From Prorocentrum cordatum (Eukaryota; Sar; Dinophyceae; Prorocentrales; Prorocentraceae): DNA of 64,000 bases. The notes beneath the pieces were generated by a model. It did no database searches. It saw only the letters and a list, made by a program, of their open reading frames with translations, and had not been told where the DNA came from. The stretch's first letter is position 1; each line of letters begins with the position of its first letter. The stretch is from assembly GCA_963575745.1 (NCBI GenBank), contig CAUYUJ010009447.1, positions 424,232 through 488,231 of the forward strand, written 5' to 3'. Shown piece by piece: positions 40,561 through 52,380 of this stretch. The translations under genes were made by a program, and so were the position numbers.

Positions 40561-40750
40561 TGGGGGGAGGTGAGAAGGAAAAGGCCTTCTCAGAAGGCGG
40601 CGGCCCTTTTCAGAAGCCCTCGCGCCGCCTGACAGATTTCCAATGTCGTCAGGGAAGGCTTGAAAAACTTCTCAGAAGGCTGGGGGACTTCCGAGCCTTT
40701 AGAGAAGGCCTTCTCCTTCTCACTTCCCCTCCGCTTCCCATAGATTCCCC
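40561..40750. repeat. CTTCTCAGAAG-rich repeat, copy 1
   Basis: Multiple GCCTTCTCAGAAGGC and TTCTGAGAAGG-like inverted units. Related stretches are at 55262-55350 and 63181-63270; copy orientation differs. Confidence 0.6.
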
Positions 40751-41417
40751 GATGTTCCTGGGTATCGTTGATTACTTGTGTCTGTGTGTTGCTTTCTCTC
40801 CCGAGGGATGGGCTCCATTCCCCGACGCCCGCTGGCATCGTCTGTTCCATCTGCGGCGCCAAGAGGTCCCGACCCCTTGCAGGACTTGCCCGCCCCAAGG
40901 CCGCTCCTGATGGTCCGGGGGGTCCCCTGGGCCCGAGGACGCCGCAGTCAAGAAAAGGCCGGACTGAACAGACCGCATAGCGCCAAAATCCGGGTATGCT
41001 GCTGTTCCACACAGGCGACGAAGACACCGCGATTCGAGGGCACAGCGGATCACAGCAGCAAGGCAGCTGTGGCGATCGGCAGTGCTCTTGAACATCGTGC
41101 CGTCTTCGTCGCCTGTGGGCAAACGAGCGCCCGAGATCTGGGCATGGGGACGGGCCAAGTGCCTCTCCCGAAATGCATTCTTGAAGGGGCCCAGGGACAC
41201 ACGAAAAAATACACACACATAACAGGATTCCCCGTATTTTCCTACATATTCTGGGTTTCTGTCTTCCCCCCCCTTCCCATATTTCCTCATCTTTACCCAG
41301 GAATCGACGTTGTGTCTGTGTGTTTCTTTCCCTCCTGAATTCTGGCCGAAATGCCGGGGGGGGGGGGATCCAGTCGTGGCGACGATGGCTCTCCAGGACG
41401 AGCCGCGGCTGAGACTT
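40751..41417. other. No gene seen
   Basis: Segments at about 40741-40800 and 41276-41345 (TTCCTRGGWATCGWYGWTTRTG, TGTCTGTGTG-TTTCT) resemble each other and 48041-48090, suggesting another dispersed repeat. No coding motif. Confidence 0.4.
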
Positions 41418-41670
41418 GTGAAACATCTTTGCTTTCGGCGATCACCCAGGCTAAACGCGTTGGGGGGCGAGGGAGAGAGGTACCGACCGATGACCCAACT
41501 TTTTTCGCTCTGGGCAGCCCCACGCCTCCTCCTCCTCCTCCTTGCCCGAGCGCTCCAATACTGCGTACCCCCTTCGGAGCTGCGCAGCCGACAAGGTCAG
41601 GTTATCGGTCATCCTGGGGGGGCGGGGGGCAGGGGCGGGCGGGCCCGAGCACCTGGGTGATGGCCGGACC
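41418..41670. repeat. Dispersed ~230-bp repeat, copy outside the gene
   Basis: This is the partner of the copy that makes up half of intron 4 (16585-16816). It has an extra CTCCTCC tract in the middle and a longer G-run at its right end. Confidence 0.72.
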
Positions 41671-41688
41671 CTTACAATAGCCATCTCG

Positions 41689-41893
41689 TATCGGCATCTT
41701 CTCTATGAGGAACAATCGGGGATGGACACAACCACCTGTAGTAAAACGTGGATTCGTGAAAACGACCTCGGGCCCAAACCTGGCGGGCGCAAGCCTGGAA
41801 AATGGCGGCCGCGACGCCCTCACGATACCCGAAAACAGACAATTCACCAGTCGACGTGTCAGTGTGGGGGTTCTGGCCACCTTCGAAACAGAG
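41689..41893. repeat. Third copy of the 427-895 repeat
   Basis: It shares GTAAAACGTGG, GTGAAAACGACCTCGGGCCC, AACCTGGCGGGCGCAAGCCT and GTCGACGTGTCAGNGTNGG with the tandem pair at 427-895, followed by GGGTTCTGGCCACCTTCGAA. Confidence 0.75.
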
Positions 41894-41908
41894 CTGCATA
41901 GACACAGG

Positions 41909-42017
41909 CCCTCGAGACTCCGCGCGGCGTTCTTGGATCGGCGCGGAGCTCCCCTCCCTGGCGCGCGGAGGCGACGCCGGGGGGCGGCGACGCAGGCGCC
42001 GCCGGGGGGGAAGGCCA
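41909..42017. repeat. Foldback element, copy 4 (right arm lost)
   Basis: The left arm core CTCCGCGCGGCGTTCTTGGA and the GGCGCC-rich tip match copies 1 and 2, but the right arm is missing. Confidence 0.55.
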
Positions 42018-43522
42018 GCGCCGACAGTGTACATTTGTGCAGTTGCTTGTGTCTCGATTCTTGAGCAGGGACCGACCGTCCACTCCTGGAGGCCTACCAC
42101 GATATGTTCGTAGAGCAAAAAAATATTCTGAGAACAGAAACAATGTTCTTGGAGCATAAGCCCGATGTGATAAGACAAGACAATCCCGAACAGAAATGAT
42201 CTAAGAACATTTCGTGCAGACCACAAAGGGTTCTTAGAACATTCTTTGGTTGGCCTACAGTCGGCAAGCCAGGACGCTTCGCCACTGCTTGAGATTCTCC
42301 TCACCTGAGCATGTGGGAGGCCTGGAGGCACTGAGCGGGGCCAACCGCCTCCCGTCTGAGCCCCGCTGGCCAGGGGGGCCCGCGCTGCACGGGCCACGAC
42401 TTCGTGCGAACGTGCTGGGGCAACGCATGCACATTGTCAAAGTCAGGCCGGTTCAGGAGAGCCCCGCAGGAAACGAAACGTCAGCCCGACACTGACAAAA
42501 CACTATGATCGGTGTGCTGTGATCTTCCAGCTTGCTTGTGAGAGGCAACGATAGGGGGGGACTGGCATAGGGGGGAACACGTCGACCTGGAATCGGCGAT
42601 ACATCGCCGATACATCGGCGACTGGGCCCCGATGGTGAATCCGCACGTTCGTGAGCAGGTCGGGGCTCGGCGATCAGTGGGCGGTTGGGGGTCGATGCGT
42701 CCCCCCCGTGTGCCTACCCCCCCGATCGTTGAACCCGAGAATGCCTTGGCTTGATGCTGTGCCCAGGGCGCGTGAGGCCCTCCGCGAGGCCGAAGGACAC
42801 AACTCAAGTGGAGCGTGGTGGTGCCTGGCACGGGCGAGCGGGGCGCCCCGCCGACGAGGCGGCGGTGGTGCCCGACAGGAGGCGTGCGCGCGGGCAAGAT
42901 ACGTGACCGTGTCCATATCCACTGCGTCCTGAAGTTCTGGGCTCCACCCGGAGTCACATGCGAGCCCTACACGTGGTTCATTTCTAATCGTGCTCATTTC
43001 TAATTGTGCTCGTTTCTGATTGCTCCTGGCCCCTTCGTGGCCAGGAAGTGGCCCAGGATGGAACAATTAGAGATGAAAGGATCTTGGCCCCCCACAAAAT
43101 CAAAGAACTTTCGAAGAAGTAGAAATGAACAATGTGTACCCTTGCCCCACTCAGAAATCGCGGGGGGCAGGGGTAGGGTTGGCATGTGGCCCCCCATCCA
43201 CTCCCCGGAAACCAGAGCCGCGGTGCATGCGGATACCAATCCCGCCCCCGGAGGCTGGATCTTGTCCACTTCCACTGCGCCTCGGCCCCATGGCGCCCCC
43301 GAAGGGCACCGATCTTGCCCGCAGCGCGCCCGCCCCCCAGGCCGGCTCACCGCCGACGTCGTGGCCTGCCCTCGCCCCAGACCCCCGATGTCATGATTTC
43401 GTTCCTGGCGTCGGCCCCCAGAGGCCTCGACCCATTCCCCAGGACCGGCTCTTGATCCTGAGCCAATCTTTTTCACGCCTGGTAAGCGCCCCCAGGGGCC
43501 TAAAATAGCGAAACGTTGTCCG
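42018..43522. other. No confident gene; several short repeats
   Basis: The block GTCGACCTGGAATCGGCGAT followed by CCCGATGGTGAATCCGCACG at about 42580-42660 matches 36100-36175. CTTCCACTGCGCCTCGG-type motifs occur at about 42920 and 43260 and also in intron 4. TTTCTAATYGTGCTC is repeated at 42980-43020. No exon was confirmed. Confidence 0.4.
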
Positions 43523-43714
43523 TCATGACTTTTTCATTGCCCGAAGGGGTCTGGGGCAGGGCCGTAGGCTGCCAAGCGCCTCCCGACGCAGCCGCTGCCG
43601 GCCCGAGGGGCCGACGCAAGAACGCGCAAATGCATCCTGCGGCTGCGGCGCCCCTGCCGTCGCCGGCGCGGAGAGCAGCAGCGCGCCGACGAGGCCGCCC
43701 GCCCGGCGCCACAT
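43523..43714 (-). CDS. Possible signal-peptide exon of an unknown gene
   Basis: On the minus strand an ATG at 43714 opens MWRRAGGLVGALLLSAPATA followed by GAPQPQDAF, a plausible secretory signal with very high G or C at third positions, as in the confirmed exons. AG followed by G donors exist (GCCGCAG|GATGC). The frame continues to about 43523 without known motifs. I found no downstream exon, so it could equally be chance in GC-rich DNA. Confidence 0.25.
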   Translation of the reverse strand: MWRRAGGLVGALLLSAPATAGAPQPQDAFARSCVGPSGRQRLRREALGSLRPCPRPLRAMKKS

Positions 43715-43854
43715 CGCGCGCCGCGCCCGGGGCTGGCCGGAGGCCGACGACGACGACGAGCCCCGAGACCTGCCGAGCCGCCCCGCGGTTGCGCGAGGGC
43801 AGCCCAGCGGAGAGAACTGATGCCTGCTCCTCCTTCCTCCTCCTCCTTCTCCTC

Positions 43855-43946
43855 CCCCTCCTCCTCCTCCTCCTCCTCCTCCTCCTCCTCCTCCTCCTCC
43901 TCCTCCTCCTCCTCCTCCTCCTCCTCCTCCTCCTCCTCCTCCTCCC
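43855..43946 (+). repeat. (TCC)n tract
   Basis: An almost perfect TCC microsatellite of about 90 bp, followed by a TTCCTT-rich stretch to 44010. Confidence 0.92.
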
Positions 43947-44419
43947 TCCTTTCCCCTCCTCATTCCTTCTCCTTGTCCTTCTTCTTCCTCCTCTTCTCCT
44001 TTCGTTTCCTCATAAAGCTTGGAGCCCAACAAAAACACAAGGCCTGTCTGCTAAGATCATCCCTTCTGGGTGTTGCAGTTTCTTTACGCCGGGCGTTTTC
44101 GCCCGTGCCAGCCGGGGCCACGAACGATCGCTCCGGCTCGACTCGACGAATGCGGGAGCAAGATTGGAGTCAGCGCGTTTGATGGGCGCTTGCCTTGGGA
44201 ACATTCGGCGGCGCGTTTCGAACCGGGGGGGGGGGCCCCCCCAACTCTCGGCGCCGTCGATCAGAACCAGGGGGACTCCCCTCCCCCCCCCCCTTCCGAC
44301 CCCCCCCCCTCCCAAGCCAAGAGGGGTGGGGGGTCCAAAACCGAGGTAAGGTGTTACTGTGGCCCGTTGGTTGCTAGTGCGGCCCGATGGGTGTTAGTAT
44401 GGCCAGGGGCCCTCCAGAG

Positions 44420-45110
44420 GGTATGAATCAATGAGTACGGTGAAGGGGGGGGAATCTCCAAAGAGCCTCCCCCCCCTTCACCGAAGAGCCTCTCGGAAGA
44501 GCCTCTAGTGGCCGCCGACAAGCCTCTTGGAGCCGCCGAAGAGCCGACGAGCTTCTTGAAGCAGCCGAAGAGCCTCTTGGACTCTCCGAGGCCTTCAGAA
44601 TCTCCAAGGAGCCCTCCAAGGAGGCCCCCAAAGAGCCCTCCAAGGAGCCCTCCAGAGCCTCCCATTCCTCCGCACTCCATCTCACTCGGCACTCCTCCGC
44701 ACTTCACTCTATTCCTCCCCCCTCTCCGAACTCCTCCCCACTCCTCTGTACCTTTCCGCACTTCACCGTACTCCTCGGCATCCCTCCCCACTCCTCGAAA
44801 CTCCATCCATCTTGCTTTTCGGCGTTCCTCCCCACTCCTCTGGAGTACTCCCCACTCCATCGCACTACTCCCTCCGCCTCCCAATTCCATGGCACTCCTC
44901 CTCCTGCCTCCTCCTCCTCATTCCTCCCTCGCTCTCCCTCCACCCTCCACCCTCCTCCCCATTCCATTGCACTCCGCAGCACTCCTCCGGAGCCCTCCCC
45001 ACTCCATCGCCTCCCTCCTTCGCCCAATTCCATGGCACTCCTCGTCCTCCCTCTTTCCCTCATCACTTCCTCCTTCTCCCTCCCTCCTTCCCCCTCTTTC
45101 CCTCCCTACT
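44420..45110 (+). repeat. Degenerate CACTCCTCC / AGCCTC repeat
   Basis: First GAAGAGCCTCT-type units (44460-44660), then many CYCCRCACTCC units (44670-45050), pyrimidine-rich throughout. The Pro/Ser/Leu-rich and Glu/Gly-rich frames here are low complexity. Confidence 0.65.
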
Positions 45111-45117
45111 ACTAAGA

Positions 45118-45215
45118 CGACGACTACTACTACTAGTACCAGTACTAGTTGCTAGTACTAGTTACTGGTACTGGTACTAGTACTAGTACTAGTAGTACTA
45201 GTACTACTACTACTT

Positions 45216-45264
<49 letters not shown>

Positions 45265-45296
45265 GACAACTACTCATGCTACTACTACTACTACTG

Positions 45297-45333
<37 letters not shown>

Positions 45334-45335
45334 GA
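45118..45335 (+). repeat. (ACT)n microsatellite
   Basis: ACT units with CTAGTACTAG interruptions at the left. CTAGTACTAGT is self-complementary. Confidence 0.92.
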
Positions 45336-45939
45336 CGTCGATTCCAAGTGGGAGTTCCTGTGGCCATTTTTGCCTGCGCGGGAAGGCGAACCCTTAAGGA
45401 TTGCGAATCTCCCCAGATCCAACACGAGATACCTTTACATAATACTTTTCATTGAACGGCCAGCGCCGGCCACAGTAACTCCCATCTGGCCTCGCGACGG
45501 GCCACACTAACACCCAACGGGCCACACTAACATCCAACGGGCCACCGTGACAACCGGTCGCGTCCAAAACGCCCGCCCCCACCCCCCTCCTGGCGCCGGC
45601 ACAGGCGCTGGCGGCGGCCGCCGCAGCGCCAACGCAGCGACGATGACCAGAGAGGGCCCAGGAGCAGGGGGGGGCGGGGGTTCAAACCCCCTCCCCCCCC
45701 CCTCCGCTGGCGCTGGCGCCAGCGCTGGCGGCGGCCAGCAGCGCCGACGGCGGGGACGCAGCGACGATGACCAGAGAAGGCCCAGAGGCCGCAGAGGGAA
45801 CACACAAACCGCCATATCGAGCCCTCGCATGCTCCTCAGACGCCCCCGAGACACTTCTGACGAGACCTCAAGAGCTCAAGAGGCGTTCTCTAGGACTCTA
45901 AACCTTTTGCCAAAACGCGATAGCGGGAAAAGCCGAAAG
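45336..45939. other. No gene seen; GGGCCACACTAACACCCAAC motif pair
   Basis: GGGCCACACTAACAYCCAAC is repeated at about 45500 and 45520; the reverse complement, GGTGTTAGTATGGCC, is at about 44388. The rest is GC-rich with GGCGCTGGCG repeats near 45600 and 45710. Confidence 0.4.
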
Positions 45940-46760
45940 CCACACCACCACCACCACCGCCACCACAGACCACCATACCACCACCACCACCACCACCGCC
46001 GCCTCCACAGCCACCACCACAACCACCACAACCACCACAGCCCACCATCACCACAACCACCACCATCACCACAAACCACCTCACCACCACCACCACCACC
46101 AAAAACGCCACCACCACCAGCACCAGCACAACCCACCACAACCCCACCACAACCACCACCACCACAAACCACCACACCATTACCACCACCATCACCATCA
46201 CCGCCAGAACCATCACCATCACCACAACCCAACACCAACACCACCACCACCACAAACCACCACACCACCACCACTACAACCACCACCACGCCCACCACCA
46301 CCACCAACACCCACCACCCACAACCCACCACCACCACCAGCACCACTACCAGCACCACTACCAGCAGCACCGCCACCACCACCACCAACACCACAGCCCA
46401 CCACCACCACCACAAACCACTAAGCCACCACCACCACCACCGCCACCACCACGACCACCACCATCACCACCTCAACCCACCACCACCACCACCAAACCAC
46501 CACCAAACCACCACCAAACCACCACCACCCCAGCCACCACCAACACCACCACCGCAGCCACCACCACCACCACAACAGCTCACCACCACCACCACCACCA
46601 GCAATACAACAACCCACCACCACTACCACCACCATCGCCACAACCACCACCACTATTACCAGCAACGCAACCCACCACCACCACAACCACCACAAACCAC
46701 CTCACCACCACACCACCACCACCACCACCGCCACTACCACCACCACCAGCACCCCCGCCG
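45940..46760 (+). repeat. (CCA)n / (ACC)n tract, 820 bp
   Basis: The strand is almost free of G, with CCA units and CAACCACCACC variants. Frames are poly-Thr, poly-Pro, poly-His or poly-Val/Gly/Trp. The 528-codon plus-strand frame spanning it is not a gene. Confidence 0.95.
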
Positions 46761-47009
46761 CCGCCGCCAGCCGCCGCAGACGCCGGCGCCGGCCCGAGGA
46801 GAGGGAGAGAGGAGAAGTAGGGGAGGGGGGGGGTGGGGGGGATTGGAATCCCCCCCCGCCCCTTCGTCACGGGAAGGAGGGGGGGGGGTCCGTTTCCCCC
46901 CCCACACACGCAAAGCTACCACAGAACGCGCTCTTTCCAAGATTGGGATCTGGGGCTCTGGCCGTGCTTTGTCGGGACGTTACATGTATTTCGCATCGCA
47001 GGGCAAGCC
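46761..47009. other. No gene seen
   Basis: GC-rich transition with G-runs and C-runs around 46815-46900. Confidence 0.4.
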
Positions 47010-47167
47010 TTACGTCGGGCATGTCCTCCTACATGCGGACTTTGGAAAAAAAGATTTAAAACATTGCCAAACAAAGGTTCAAGAATATTTTTGTCAAGAC
47101 ATCGTCACCAGACAATTGTTCTACTACTTTTGACTATTCCTCCTGTAGAGGGACACGCCCGACTTAA
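47010..47167 (-). mobile_element. GTCGGGC-type TIR element, copy 3
   Basis: Ends TTACGTCGGGCATGTCC and GGGACACGCCCGACTTAA, 158 bp, the same length as copy 2 and in opposite orientation (the reverse complement starts TTAAGTCGGGCGTGTCCC). The flanks are GGGCAAGCC (47001-47009) and GGGCAAACC (47168-47176), a 9-bp direct repeat with one mismatch. Confidence 0.8.
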
Positions 47168-48779
47168 GGGCAAACCCAGATTCCCAACGCATTGGGGGTC
47201 TCCATGTGGACAGTTTCCGCCTACGTCGGCCTCCAGGGAGCCCTCGCCGGGCCCCGTGGTCGTCGAGAAAGGAGAGGGGATGAAAAGCCCGCGCTGGGGA
47301 AAGGGTGGGGACGTCCAGAGATCCCATACAGAATTAAACCAAATATTGTAGATCTGGGACCCATTCCATGAAGGGCACCAGAGATATATAAATAAATATA
47401 CACAAATCCCAGGAGTCCCCATACATCCCCAGGACGACAGTGTTTTCCTCTTGGGCCCGGAAGGACGGCTTGAACTCTTGAGCAGACGTGTATGAAATAA
47501 TTGCCGTCGGATCCAATGGAGTTCGCGCGGACCAAATTTTGGCTTTGGTTTCTCTGTCGGCGGATCCGATTTCCGTCCGCGCGGATCAGATTTCGGATTT
47601 TTCGGGTCTGCGTCCGGTCCCAGCTTCAACGGCGGATCCGATTTCTACCCCTCTTGAAAATTTGCTAACTTCTGCAAAAAACGGAATGAACTTATACCCC
47701 TTTGTAAATTGATTGAACAAATTGGATCCGCGGATCCAGGAACGCGTCCGTGACAAGATTCTAGGGGGAAAGGGGTTCGGTCATCAAGTTCCCAGGATGG
47801 GTCCTGCGCTGTTTCGCGCACCCCCATCAACTTTCCGCGCGCGGGGGCCCCACTCAAGTTGCATATATCTCTCCTCCCCGTTGCTGCACGCAGCTCGTCC
47901 TGACGCCGTCCATTTGGCGGCGCCGATGTTACCTCGCGATCTCATCCTCGCGCATTCCACTTCAAGAGGGAAATCTCTCGTCCTGCTTCAGTATTTTGTC
48001 ATGTCTTCTGGATGCTCGTCTTCCCTTCCACTTCCCATAGATTCCCATATTCTACTGAGAATCGACGATTGTTTGTGCCTGTGTGCTTTTGTCCGTCCTA
48101 ATCCCCGCCCGTCCCCCAACACAACCCAGAACCCAAGCGCATTGGGGAAATCGGGGAGGTTTGTCGGCAATTTTGGGCCTCTGGAGGCCAGAACTCCAAG
48201 GCCCCGCAGACGACAGGGGGGTGCTCTTAGGGTCGGTGACGGTTGTCACTTTGGTTGTAAGACGAAGCCAGGACGGGGATAAATCGGGGCGAGGATAAAT
48301 CGAGAATCTCTGAGATCCAGCGGCTCTGGGCGACGTCTCGGGCGCCGCGGCCTTCTCAGAGCGTTCGGGAACGCTCTGAGAGCGTTCCGGAGCGCTCTGG
48401 AACGGAGTTGTCCTCGTCCTAGCCCCATCCGAGGTTATCAGTTTCAGGTGTCATTGTGGTGCCAATTTTGTCATGTTGGTGTCCGGTTCTGGCGCCGCTT
48501 TCTATGCAATATTCCCCCTGATCAGGCGTCGATTCCATTGGTCGTCGCTGCAAGGCTTCCGGCATGGTTTGTGGCATAGCTTCTGGCTGTACGGCTTCAC
48601 TGGTTTACTCCCCGGTGCAGATCACCATTGCTCCTTCCAGTTCTGAACCATGTTCAAATTGATTCCGAGCATCCCTCTCGGGCGCCAGGACTCCCCAAAC
48701 ATCCCGCCCCGACTCCCTTGACCTGTTTCCGCTTCCGCTGCTGTTGAGCACCGAGTTCGTTGTCGCTGTTGAATTTTCA
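47168..48779. other. No gene seen; GGATCCG motifs
   Basis: CGGCGGATCCGATTTC recurs at about 47559 and 47629, and a GGATCCGCGGATCC palindrome is at about 47722. GAGCGTTC/GAACGCTCTGAGAGCG inverted units are at 48350-48400. No exon was recognised. Confidence 0.4.
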
Positions 48780-48945
48780 TTCCTAGAGAATGATATTACT
48801 GATCCCCCCTTCTGGGCCACACGTTGTTTTTCTACTGAAATATCCGGCCCCGGGGCTCGCCCACTGTTTTTTTATAGGGCAAATATTACATCTCAGATGT
48901 GGGTTGTTGGCCCCCGAATTACAACAACAACAACAACAACAATTA
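48780..48945. repeat. Dispersed repeat ending in (AAC)n, copy 1
   Basis: It resembles 50345-50520: TGATCCCCC, GGCCA, TTGTTTTTCTACTGAA versus TTGTGCTTTTTCAATTGAA, and CGGGGCTCGC. Here it ends in an (AAC)n tract; the other copy is preceded by (GTT)n. Confidence 0.5.
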
Positions 48946-49708
48946 CTAGCACGTGGGGACACTCCGTTCTCACCAGTGCCAGGGTTTTCATAGGAGGCGG
49001 GCAATACCCCCACTTTGTGGGGGGGCCGGTTCAAGCTCTACCAAATTTCCAAACGACTCTTCGCCACCACCCACACCCAGCTTCCCGCCCTATGACGTTC
49101 GGACACTTCACTTCGTGGCATGCGGACGACCGTGGCTACTATTCAGGGCCCCGCGGCCGACGACGACGGCGTGCGCGCGCGAAGAAAAAACGAATGTGTC
49201 CCGCATGGTATTATTTGACAGGGATGATGGCCCTGGCAGGTGCGCAACCGTTGTTGCAGAAGTTCGAAAAAGTTGCTCGCAAAAGCCCGTTTGACAGAAA
49301 TGTTTAAAAAGTGTTGGGTTTCCTACGAATCCGCAAGAGCGCGCGGGATGAAATTTTGACATTTTTTTTTGAAAAACCATTGGTTTTTTGATGTTTTTAT
49401 GTTAAAATCGCTACGAAAACTAAGGTTTTGGAAGGATTTCGTCTTGCGCGCGCGAATGTCCACTTTACCTTATTTTTTGCAAGGGATTCTTGAAGTTTGG
49501 ATATGTTAGAACAAGAAATGTCCACTTTAGCTTTTTTTTTTTTTGCAAGGGAAAACCGATCGTAACAACACAACGGGATCCGGACCAACCCGTTTTGCCT
49601 GAGACTTCCTCACGAAAATGATGAAAACGTGGCTGCGGCCTAGGCGCGGCGGGGGGGTCGTGCACCAGGGGCCCCAACAATAATTATTCTTTAGAAGTAA
49701 TAATGTTC

Positions 49709-49743
<35 letters not shown>

Positions 49744-49744
49744 C
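48946..49744. other. No gene seen; AT-richer DNA with A/T runs
   Basis: Several T-runs (49360-49400, 49530-49545) and an (AAC)n tract at 49709-49743. Nothing coding. Confidence 0.45.
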
Positions 49745-49955
49745 GGCTCCAGCGGGTACTTCCTCACAGTGTATTCCCAAACGCGACCTCGCGCGGCACT
49801 TCCTCACAATGTATAAAGAAATCGTGCTCTCGCACAGGACTTCCTCGCAATTTATTTGCCGCGCCCTCGACACTCAGGAATCACGCTGTCGCTGTGGATG
49901 TCCTCACGATTTATTTGGGAATCGCGCTATCGCTCGAGACTTCTTCGTGACCCAT
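49745..49955 (+). repeat. ~60-bp irregular tandem repeat
   Basis: Units contain CACTTCCTCACAATGTAT and variants (GACTTCCTCGCAATTTATTT, GTCCTCACGATTTATTTGG) followed by an RAATCGCGCTNTCGC segment. The core also appears once at 50523. Confidence 0.65.
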
Positions 49956-50344
49956 GCAATACGCACGCTTCAGCAACCCACCTGCTCGACCTGGCCGCCT
50001 GGGCCAGCCTTCCCGACCCGCCCGTTTGGGGCTATCCGCCCGATCTCCCCGTCTGGTTCTGCCACATGTTTTCTGCTCCGAGCCCCCCTTCTGCTACATC
50101 TTTCTCGCTCTCTCGTGCTTCATCCTCCTCTTTCCCTCTTGCCCCTTCATTCCATCCGTCCTGTCTTCCCCAGCCTCATGGGCTGCACGTAATACACGTT
50201 GCAGGTAAGGAAGATATACCTCCAAGTGGGCACGATCGAAGACGAAGAAGGCGGGAATCGATTGTCTGTGATATACGTGTTGAGTGGCACGCGAACAGAT
50301 CAGAGCGAACAGTCTTCATATGATTGTTGTTGCTGTTGTTGTTG

Positions 50345-50520
50345 AACTCTCACTACTGAAGAACAAGTTTTGTTGATCCCCCATCAAGTGGCCATTGTGC
50401 TTTTTCAATTGAAGTGCTCTCTCGGGGCTCGCACTCGTTTTTGTTCAACAATCACTCGGCTCAAACTCACCCCTGGCGCCCGGGTTACACCAATAACGAC
50501 AGCCCGCCTGAAACTTCGTC
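50345..50520. repeat. Dispersed repeat, copy 2 (partner of 48780)
   Basis: It follows a (GTT)n tract at 50320-50345 and shares ordered short blocks with 48780-48945. Diverged. Confidence 0.45.
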
Positions 50521-50559
50521 ACGCTTAGGACTTCCTCACAGCTCACGTAGGAACCGTGA

Positions 50560-51220
50560 TCTCGCTGCCCTTTGTGGCTCCGTTGCAGCCCTTCGTGGCC
50601 TCCATCGCTGCCCTTCGCGAGCCCGTTGCAGCCTTTCGTGGCCCCCTCGCTGCCTTTCGTGGCCCCGTTGCAGCCGTTCGTGGCCCCCCTCGCTGCCCTT
50701 CGTGGGCCCGTTGCAGCCATTCGTGGCCCCTTCGCTGCCGTTCGTGACCCCCTCGCTGCCCTTCGTGGCCCCCTCGCTGCCCTTCGCAAACCCGTTGTTC
50801 GCAACCCCGTTGCAGCCTTTCGTGGCCCCCTCGCTGCCCTTCGTGGCCCCGTTGCAACTTTTCGTGGCCCCCTCGATGCCCTTCGTGGCCCCGTTGCAAC
50901 CCTTCGTGGCCCCCCTCGCTGCCCTGAGTAGCCCCGTCCTTGCCCCCTGCGGCCCAATATGCGCATGTCCTGCGTGGCCCCCGCTCGTTCGCGCCCCACG
51001 TGCGCGCTTTTCGCGGCCCCGCTGTCGCCCTTTGCGGCCCCTTCGCTGTCCTATGTGGTCCCGTTGCTACCCTCAATGGTCCCGTCGTTGCCCTGTGTGG
51101 CCCCGCATTATCTGCCCTTCGTGGCCCGCGTTTGTTCGCGCCCTTCGTGGCCCCATACGCGTGCCCTTCGTGGCCCCGCTGTCGCCCTTCGTGGCCCCCT
51201 TCCTGTCCTTCGTGGCCCCG

Positions 51221-51270
<50 letters not shown>

Positions 51271-51290
51271 TTCGCTCGTCGTCGTCGTCG
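50560..51290 (+). repeat. TTCGTGGCCCC array and (CTGTCG)n tract
   Basis: Units of about 21 bp (CTTCGTGGCCCCCTCGCTGC, CTTCGTGGCCCCGTTGCAGC) alternate from 50560 to 50930. Diverged units continue to 51215, and a pure CTGTCG hexamer run occupies about 51219-51270. Frames such as SWPPSLPFV repeats or GPRRAARG repeats are by-products. Confidence 0.85.
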
Positions 51291-51628
51291 TCGTCGTTTT
51301 CGTGGTCGGGCCCCTGTCCGCCCCTCTTCGGGGTTTGGTTGCCGCCGATCGGTGCCGCCGCTGGCCAGGCCCACGGTCCGTGGCCGCGCTGCCGCTTGCC
51401 GGGTCCCGGGCTGCAGGGAAGAATATATACTTCCCAGAAGAGATACGACCGATGACGACGCGGGTATCGAGGGCTCGGGAATCACACGTTGAGTTGCACG
51501 CGAGCAGATAAGAACGAACAGTCTTACATGATGTTTGTTGTTATTGTTGTTGTTGCCGAATACTCACTTATGAAAAGAACTGTTGGTCTCTGAAGAATGT
51601 TCCGCGCGCTCTCACTTCGACCGGGGCT
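51291..51628. other. No gene seen
   Basis: Short (GTT)n at about 51530-51555. No motif. Confidence 0.4.
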
Positions 51629-51745
51629 ACAGTCCCACCAGCCCTCTGGGCGCAGGTGGTCTATAGCGTTTCCTTTTCCAACCTCCTTCCTTTCCCTGCT
51701 CGGGAGGTTTACCTCCCCCCCCTCCCTGCGTCTGGACGGGCTCCC
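51629..51745. repeat. Dispersed repeat (CCCACCAGCC), copy 3
   Basis: CCCACCAGCCCTCTGGGCGC, AGGTGGTCTATAG, CCTTCCTTTCCCTGCTCGGG and AGGTTTACCTCCCC are colinear with the copies at 18219 and 33166. Confidence 0.7.
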
Positions 51746-51769
51746 CCGCGAGGTGGCTCTTTTCGGCAC

Positions 51770-52380
51770 AAGATGGCTCCAAAAGGGCTTCAAAGAGTGC
51801 GAGATGGCCTCCAAGATGGCCCAAGATAGCGGTATATGGCTCAATACAGCCTCCGACACGCATCCAAGAGGCCTCAAGACGGCCGAAAGACGGTTTCAAG
51901 TTCCCTCCGAACCCTCCCAGGACGCCCCCAAGATGCCAACATCCTCCAAAAACCTACGGGACATCAATATTGTTTGTCTTCTCGCTGTTTCGCCTCCGAT
52001 GGGTTCTTGAGGCCCCAAGATGGCCCCAAGACAGCCCAAGATAGTCCCACGAGGGGCCCAACAGGGCCCCACGGCGGCCGCAAGAGCGCCCAAGACCGTT
52101 TCAAGAGCGGCCCAAGAGGGCCCCAAAACAGCAATGCTGAGCCTCCGAAGGGGCGATGGGAATTAGAAGCCTCCTTCTTTTTTAGCGACAGGGCCCAAGA
52201 CGGCCCCAAGAGGCCCCTCAGGCACCCCAGAAGAGCCCCCCAAAGGGCCCCAGACCCTCCAAAAGAGCTCCAAGAGGGCCTCAAGACGCCCCCCAAAAGC
52301 CCCAAGAAGGCCCTATGAGGACCTCAAGAGAACCCCAAGAAAAAGCTCCAGGAGGGCCCCAAGAAAGCCCCTTACGATGG
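51770..52380 (+). repeat. Degenerate CCAAGAGGCCCC repeat tract, copy C
   Basis: Same composition and unit as 6945-7575, with CCAAGAYGGCCC and GAGGCCCC units. Confidence 0.7.

Noticed and set aside
45675-45700. GGGTTCAAACCCCC as a tRNA B-box
   Set aside because: No A-box, no acceptor stem and no cloverleaf can be drawn around it; it lies in G- and C-runs.
45547-47133. 528-codon His/Thr/Pro-rich frame
   Set aside because: It runs through an 820-bp (CCA)n tract and into the TIR element at 47010. Composition alone explains it.
50414-51511. 365-codon Pro/Phe/Val/Ala-rich frame
   Set aside because: It follows the 21-bp TTCGTGGCCCC array and the CTGTCG hexamer run; no domain is visible.
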